DNA from: Cololabis saira
Taxonomy: Eukaryota; Chordata; Actinopteri; Beloniformes; Belonidae
Assembly: GCF_033807715.1 (NCBI RefSeq)
Contig: NC_084610.1
Location: 1,407,501 to 1,471,500 of the forward strand
Direction: 5' to 3'
Length of the DNA stretch: 64,000 nucleotides
The first letter of the stretch is position 1. Every line of letters starts with the position of its first letter. Position numbers and translations under genes: made by a program. Under the pieces are notes generated by a model. The model ran no database searches. It was not told where the DNA came from and saw only the letters and a list, made by a program, of their open reading frames with translations. Shown one piece after another: positions 57,068 to 64,000 of this stretch.

Positions 57068-58783
57068 TTACTGTGTTCAAAATAGCTCAGTGACACAGGA
57101 CAGCGGGTCCATCCCAGGCACCTCCGAGCCCAGAGATGTAGACACTAGCTGCGTGTTTGTGCCGTAAGGCATCGCCCCTATCAGCTGAAATGATGTCGGT
57201 TCTCGTCCTGCATCGTGGACGCGGTGCCTTCAGGGGGATCGGAGATATTGGAATCCCTTCCCCTCAGTCTTTGAGAAGCCTTTTAAACCGTGTCGGTTAC
57301 CTTGATCGGTGAAACTTTTGCTTATTTTGGGATGTAAATGTTTCATTTAGCAAAGCAGATACTAACAATGCAGATTGTTTTCAGTGGTGTTTGTGTGTCG
57401 GCTGTAAGTGTAAATGCTGCAAGTCTCTGGAGTCCATCGGTGTTTGCAGCTGCACATCTCGCCATGACCCGAGTATCAAAGCCCGCTGGAGGATTCACTG
57501 TTCGATGCACTTACAGTTATAAACTCACACTGCCAGCGCTCTTCAAGTACAGTAGCTCCCGTTTTCCCCAAGCTGCACTTCCAGGAAATGAAAGTCGACA
57601 TGGACCACCCTTCCCACATCCAGACCCGCTCACACGACTCGAGTCTGACTCCCCCGGTTCCTTTCCTCACATGAATAATACATGGCGCCCCCGCTACCTG
57701 TTTCTGTGTGTGTGCAGGAGAGGTCGCAGAGGCCGAGCTCGCACGCATTAAAATGCACACACGGCCGACGCGGGGAGGCAGCCGGCCTCCGAGGCTCGAC
57801 CCCTGCGCACGCACACGCACACACCTATAACCACGCACCAGCCCGGTGGAGGAGGATGCACACAGGCGGAGGAAGCCCACACACATTCAGAGCGTACCTT
57901 GAAGGCAAGGTTGAGGGTTGAAGTGAAGCCCTGCTGGCAGTGAGGTTAGCAGCTGTGCAGCGCCGCGGATGAAAGCCGAGGCCTGCGCTCGGCGTCTGTG
58001 TGCGAGCTGCACGTCTGTGTTTCAAGTGAACCTGTTGGGCTTCGCCGTTTTCGTGCGGTAGTTTGTGCTTGTGTGGATTGATCTCCTCCTGATTGCCATC
58101 GTCTTTTTCCTTAAGGCAGTTTTCTTTGGTGATCCTTTGAGCATTCTTTTAAATTCAACTTTTTTGTTGCTGTTTTTTTTCTTGTTTACTTCGCAGAAAC
58201 AATCTTGATTATCCCTCTGACCACTGGGGGGTTGTAAAAAGTCTGCAGAACATCTATAATATTTCTCACATGTTGGTGAAATGTCCTGGCACGACTGCCG
58301 GGCCGAGAATCAAGTAAAAAAAAAACAGACAGGAAAACAAATGTTTTCTTTTCTTTTTTATTATTTATTTATGCAGCAACTGTGAACCAGATCAACCTCT
58401 TCTGACTACAACCCACCAGGATCAATGGGTTTAAATTCACCCAATTTCAGCACCATTACAAGCGGCAGCTAGCATTGTGGGCTATAGTTGAGGTATTTAC
58501 GGCATGAATAGGTGACACTTATAGAAAATAGTGCTGCAGCAACTCTGGACGGTTGGAGACTTTGAGGGGGCGGTGCTCGGCACATTTCTTATTTGATGCC
58601 TTTTTTCTCGTTAGATAGCAAACACAGGTCTTGTTTCCAGTCATTCCAGTTTTATAGATGAACGTGGATGCGGTTGCTGTTAAGTCTATTCAACCTCAAC
58701 AGAAGTTAATAGTTGCTAAATCATGAAAACATTGGACTTGTGACTTGCTGCTGCAACCCCTGATCCGTCACTGTAAAGCTAAT
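57068..58783. other. unique sequence, no gene recognised
   Basis: An acceptor-like 'ctgtttctgtgtgtgtgcag' ends at 57717, but no donor and no recognisable peptide follow. Frames of 136-137 codons here overlap on opposite strands and lack domains. Confidence 0.45.
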
Positions 58784-59972
58784 GGCACTTTTCCACTAGT
58801 ACTTACTCAGCGCGCCTCGACTCGTCCTCGTTTGTTTTTAAACACCCAGATCAGAAGTAGGAGGTTGGAGAAGCTGCTTTGACGTATTTGATTGTGTATC
58901 TAAACAGAGAAGACAACAACACTAAAGATGTAGAACAGGGGTCGGCAAGTAAGTTTGGCCTCGGGCCAAACTTTCCAACGTATTTTTACACATATAATGG
59001 ACGTTTTACCATTTAAAAGACCAACAGCAAAACTCAAGGTAAGTTATCAGTTGTATTTTTCACAGTTTAAACCACAACAAATCACTTGACACATACGTCT
59101 TACCATTTCAACAGCTTCAGGAGTTTGGCCGGGAGTCTGTGCCTACGTTACTCCTGAATATTTGTGTGCACCTCTAATTAAGGCCCCCCTATGCTACAGG
59201 TGACAGGAACTATACAGAATTGTGTGCGTCCGGAATCATGAAGATTCTACTTTTATTTTATTTTATCTTTTATAAAGGCTTTGAATTCTCTATGAAATTG
59301 TCGTTTTTGTGATAGTAAATAGTAAGTAGATAGTTAAAAAATTTTAAATCAGATTTTCAATGTCATCTGGCGGGCCAGATATTATTGGAGACGGGCCAAT
59401 TTTGGCCCGCGGGCCGCCAGTTACCGACCACTGATGTAGAACCTGGAGGAAGATGATAGATGTGCTGCTGATCTGTGGCTTGTGTTTGATATCAAGTTAA
59501 AAAATGAGAGTGAGAGAAGCTTCAAGCAGCGGTGCTTTTTTTGTTTGTTTGTGTCGGCACTGATGAGAAATCAGCTGGAGCCGCGAGCAGCTGAGAAATG
59601 ACAGAGCTCCTGGTAGATCTGGTCGTTCCTTATCACCGTCTTGATCCATTTTTAATGCTCTCCTCAGCACCAGGTTTATGAACATCTGCACCTCAGAGTT
59701 GGATCACCAAACAGACGTTTGCTGCCATTGCCTGTTGAATAAAATCGCAGCGAGCCGCGAGTCGCTCTCGCGCTGATTCCCGCTTCCTGATTCAAACGTC
59801 TGACTCCAACCCCCCGACCAATCTGTGGCCTGTATTGTGACGATGTCAGATACAGCCGACTCAGCCCGGTTAGAACCTCGGCAGAATAGGTACAGAAAAA
59901 GTATCTACTCTGCATGGCTCCAGACGGGGGCGTGGCGAGTAGAGGCGCTGAGTAGGTACTAGTGGAAAAGCA
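58784..59972. mobile_element. MITE with ~30-bp inverted repeats, host of a nested hAT
   Basis: The left end (cttttccactagtacttact + cagcgcg) matches the reverse complement of the right end (cttttccactagtacctact + cagcgcc). No clear target duplication. A hAT element at 58936-59433 interrupts it. No coding capacity. Confidence 0.75.
58936..59433. mobile_element. hAT non-autonomous element, perfect TSD
   Basis: Ends caggggtcggcaagt and ...ttaccgaccactg. Flanked by a perfect 8-bp duplication, atgtagaa (58928-58935 and 59434-59441). The subterminal 'ggcctcgggccaaac' and 'ttttggcccgcgggcc' are GC-rich as in other fish members. 498 bp, no protein. Confidence 0.92.
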
Positions 59973-60318
59973 ACATAACACTCTACATTAGGAATGTCCT
60001 AATCAGGTTTTTTTGGCCCCGATCAGATTCTGAGTCCCGTTCTGATACTTTTGTTACACATTAAAATAATGAACAAATGGAAAATAAACAGATACAGGTT
60101 TCCCCCTATTTTTATTTTATTCACCTTATTTCATAATTTAGCACTTAAACAAAGCAGTTCTCTTGGAGGTTGCTTGAACAATCTAGTAATAACAGTGCAA
60201 CTATTAACTAGTAAAAATAGTGCAAATTTAAACATAAATTTGAATTAACAGGCATGTCAACAAATAAGCGAATAAAAGTGCAACAGTGTCATAAAGTAAT
60301 GCTGTAATTTGCTTTTTA

Positions 60319-60494
60319 TACGATTTTTTTGTGGCTCTAGCGGCCCTTTATTGAAGTTGCAGACAGGAAGGGGGTAGAGAGAGAGAATGGGGATGACAGG
60401 CAGGCCGGGATTCAAACCTGCGACCGCTGCAGAAGGACAGTAGCCTCAGTACATGAGCCGCTTGCTTAACTCACTGCGCCACCGAGCGGCTCAG
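60319..60494 (-). mobile_element. tRNA-derived SINE, copy 2
   Basis: Minus strand: A-box tggcgcagtgag, B-box ggtttgaatcc (one change from consensus), then the same body as the 10740-10928 copy. Flanks taatttgcttttta and taatgttcttttta agree in 12 of 14 positions as an aged target duplication. Confidence 0.85.
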
Positions 60495-60603
60495 TAATGT
60501 TCTTTTTAGACTGAACTCTTACGTCTTAATGTCCCTTTCTGGCAGATCACCCAAAACAAACAACTTTATTGAACTCACTTTATGTGACACGGCACACACT
60601 CCG

Positions 60604-61198
60604 CACCCTAACCCTAACCCTGACCCTAACCTTAACCCTAACCCTAACCCTAACCCTGACCCTAGCCCTAACCCTAACCCTAGCCCTAACCCTAGCTCTA
60701 ACCCTAACCCTAACTCTAACCCTAACCCTAGCCCTAACTCTAACCCTAACACTAACCTTAACCCTGACCCTAACCCTAGCCCTAACCCTAGCTCTAACTC
60801 TAACCCTAGCCCTAACTCTAACCCTAACCCTAGCCCTAACCCTAACCTTAACCCTAACTCTAACCCTAACCCTAGCCCTAACCTTAACCCTAACCCTAAC
60901 ACTAACCCTAACCCTAGCCCTAGCCCTAACTCTAACCCTAACACTAACCTTAACCCTAACCCTAACACTAACCCTAACCCTAGCCCTAACTCTAACCCTA
61001 ACACTAACCTTAACCCTAACCCTGACCCTAACCCTAGCCCTAACCCTAGCTCTAACCCTAGCCCTAACCCTAACACTAACCTTAACCCTAACCCTAACAC
61101 TAACCCTAACCCTAACCCTAACTCTAACCCTAACACTAACCTTAACCCTAACCTTAACCCTAACCCTAACCCTAACCCTAGCCCTAACCTTAACCTCA
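60604..61198 (-). repeat. degenerate interstitial telomeric block, ~99 hexamers
   Basis: CCCTAA on the plus strand, intermixed with CCCTGA, CCCTAG, CCTTAA, CTCTAA and ACACTA-type hexamers, keeping six-base register almost throughout. The variants recur in ordered runs (for example 'ctctaaccctaacactaacc' several times). Opposite polarity to the 1.4- and 48.1-kb blocks. Long Asn-Pro and Thr-Leu frames are artefacts. Confidence 0.95.
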
Positions 61199-61402
61199 CC
61201 CACAGCTTTCTCCATATTAGCAGCATGTCGCGCACAATTACGTGGACTCGTTGATACACCAGTTGTTTGTCATTTTTTCCCTCAGTCTGTTTGATGGGCT
61301 GATCAAAATAATAGAATAAAATATATATCCGATCCCTGATCGGGATGCGACGTCTGATTTGGATCAAGTCTGAAACAACTTGATGAGATCGGGACATCCC
61401 TA

Positions 61403-63071
<1,669 letters not shown>

Positions 63072-63914
63072 TTGATCAAAGCCACGATCAGATGTTCACG
63101 TCCGCTTCTTCTTTGTGTCTGTTTCCTCCCTGTCGGAGCCGCTCCTGGCTGGCTCGCCACACAGCACGGCGACCTGTGCAACACCTTCCCCGGGCCAGAT
63201 GGCGGTGTCGGAGGCGACAGGAGCAGCCGAGATCTGCCAGAGCAATCTGCCGCAAGCAGGTGTCGGCTAATTGTCTCGGGGAGCCGGAGCAGCGGAGGCA
63301 GCGGCGGGCGCGTGCCAGCGCTACCTGAGTGGAAACAAATATCTTCATTTGCTCGTGTTCTGTCGAGGGATCGCGTTCCCAAACATAATAGGCCCGAGCC
63401 CAGATCGTGCTGGAGCCGGCGGCTGAACCAGCACAGCTTTAGTCTGATGGAGAAAAGAGCGGAGAAAAAGACGCTTCTCTCAGCTACTGGTGGCAACACG
63501 CTCCTCATCACGCTCAAGTGGATGCAGCAGGAGCGAGATGGAAACTCCGGCATGAATATGGCGCTGTGTTTAATTAGTTTCAGTGTTTTACATGTAAGAA
63601 GCCAGAAGGGGACGGAGCTTCCTCTTTATTCACGTCTCCGTACGTATCTGTCGCTGCATTGTCTGGATTTGAGATGCAGCCAGCCAACAGTGGAGGATCC
63701 TCAGTTTTGTTTGTATTTAGCAGCTGACGGGTTTCAGATCAAGACCTCTGCATCCTCATTAAAGCCCGAGCGTCTCGCCGCTTGTTACGGCAGCGAAGCC
63801 CTCAGCCCACGTTCACACATGGCTAAGAAGAACAAATTCCACATGCGCTCTTGTGATTTATTCAGGTACCGGCTCGCCGCTTCGTGGGCTCTGACATTCC
63901 CATTGTGCATTTAG
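63072..63914 (+). CDS. doubtful 280-residue open frame
   Basis: The longest frame in the window that is not made of tandem repeats. The first 25 residues resemble a signal peptide (basic MIKATIRCSR, hydrophobic PLLLCVCFLPVG, small AAP). The rest is Arg/Ser-rich with no recognisable domain, no repeated motif and no conserved cysteine pattern. A 162-codon frame overlaps on the opposite strand, which argues for chance openness of a G+C-rich stretch. No splice-site-bounded limits were found. Most likely non-coding. Confidence 0.12.
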   Translation: MIKATIRCSRPLLLCVCFLPVGAAPGWLATQHGDLCNTFPGPDGGVGGDRSSRDLPEQSAASRCRLIVSGSRSSGGSGGRVPALPEWKQISSFARVLSRDRVPKHNRPEPRSCWSRRLNQHSFSLMEKRAEKKTLLSATGGNTLLITLKWMQQERDGNSGMNMALCLISFSVLHVRSQKGTELPLYSRLRTYLSLHCLDLRCSQPTVEDPQFCLYLAADGFQIKTSASSLKPERLAACYGSEALSPRSHMAKKNKFHMRSCDLFRYRLAASWALTFPLCI

Positions 63915-64000
63915 AGGGGAGGGGGGGGGCTCTGGGACGGGATGCTCAGCCTGACAACACAGTTTCGTCTCCCTGTCAGAAGATCCTTCAAACCAAGTCG

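Larger units (their letters stand above)
59989..61402. mobile_element. hAT-like element containing a SINE and a telomeric block
   Basis: Left taggaatgtcctaatcaggt and right (reverse complement tagggatgtcccgatctcat) are matching ends of a fish hAT family whose next motif is 'ggccccgatcagattc'. Flanks ctctacat and ctccacac agree in 6 of 8 positions. The SINE (60319-60494) and the CCCTAA-like block (60604-61198) make up over half its length. Confidence 0.7.

Noticed and set aside
57698..57920. Acceptor-like ctgtttctgtgtgtgtgcag with a following frame
   Set aside because: The pyrimidine tract is a GT-run by-product, and no consensus donor or recognisable peptide follows.

Overview
This window looks like nuclear DNA of a teleost fish. 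It holds no recognisable multi-domain protein-coding gene, but it is dense with repeat types typical of fish genomes: non-autonomous hAT, PIF/Harbinger-like, Tc1/mariner/pogo-like and TTAA-flanked DNA transposons, tRNA-derived SINEs, LINE 3' tails ending in an ATTGAA-type microsatellite, a small LTR retrotransposon, a solo LTR, long minisatellites, and vertebrate-type TTAGGG repeats inside the chromosome arm. Family identities rest on end structures I can read (inverted repeats, target-site duplications (TSDs), tRNA boxes, LTRs) and on remembered family features. No database was searched.

Layout. 0-5 kb: unique DNA, then nested DNA transposons, including a hAT element at 3836-4870 with a perfect 8-bp TSD and a Harbinger-like MITE inserted inside its BED-finger coding sequence. 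5.8-7.8 kb: a CpG-rich 31-bp minisatellite. 7.8-11.2 kb: mostly unique, with one SINE. 11.2-17 kb: a 35-bp minisatellite in two blocks, each followed by a near-identical 544-bp segment. 17-33 kb: mostly unique sequence, possibly regulatory, with a TTAA-flanked MITE carrying a solo LTR, a LINE fragment and a Helitron-like element. 33.2-36.3 kb: an old dispersed repeat split by a young LTR retrotransposon (LTRs apparently identical) and a 32-bp minisatellite. 37-47 kb: several DNA transposons plus one candidate 48-nt coding exon at 41560-41607. 48-51.5 kb: mostly unique. 51.5-53.8 kb: three adjoining tandem arrays. 54-58.8 kb: unique DNA and a Harbinger-like element. 58.8-61.4 kb: nested hAT-like elements, one containing a 0.6-kb degenerate telomeric block and a SINE. 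61.4-64 kb: unique DNA with a doubtful 280-residue open frame.

Reading as a whole. The best single interpretation is intronic or intergenic DNA of a developmental or neural locus. The plus-strand micro-exon candidate and several AT-rich, homeodomain-site-rich unique stretches would suit a very large intron, but neither is proven. The mobile elements form a readable insertion history: older DNA transposons are interrupted by younger MITEs, SINEs and LTR elements. The very long open frames across 5.8-7.8, 11.2-16.4, 31, 51.5-53.8 and 60.6-61.2 kb are by-products of tandem repeats that lack stop codons and are not annotated as genes.
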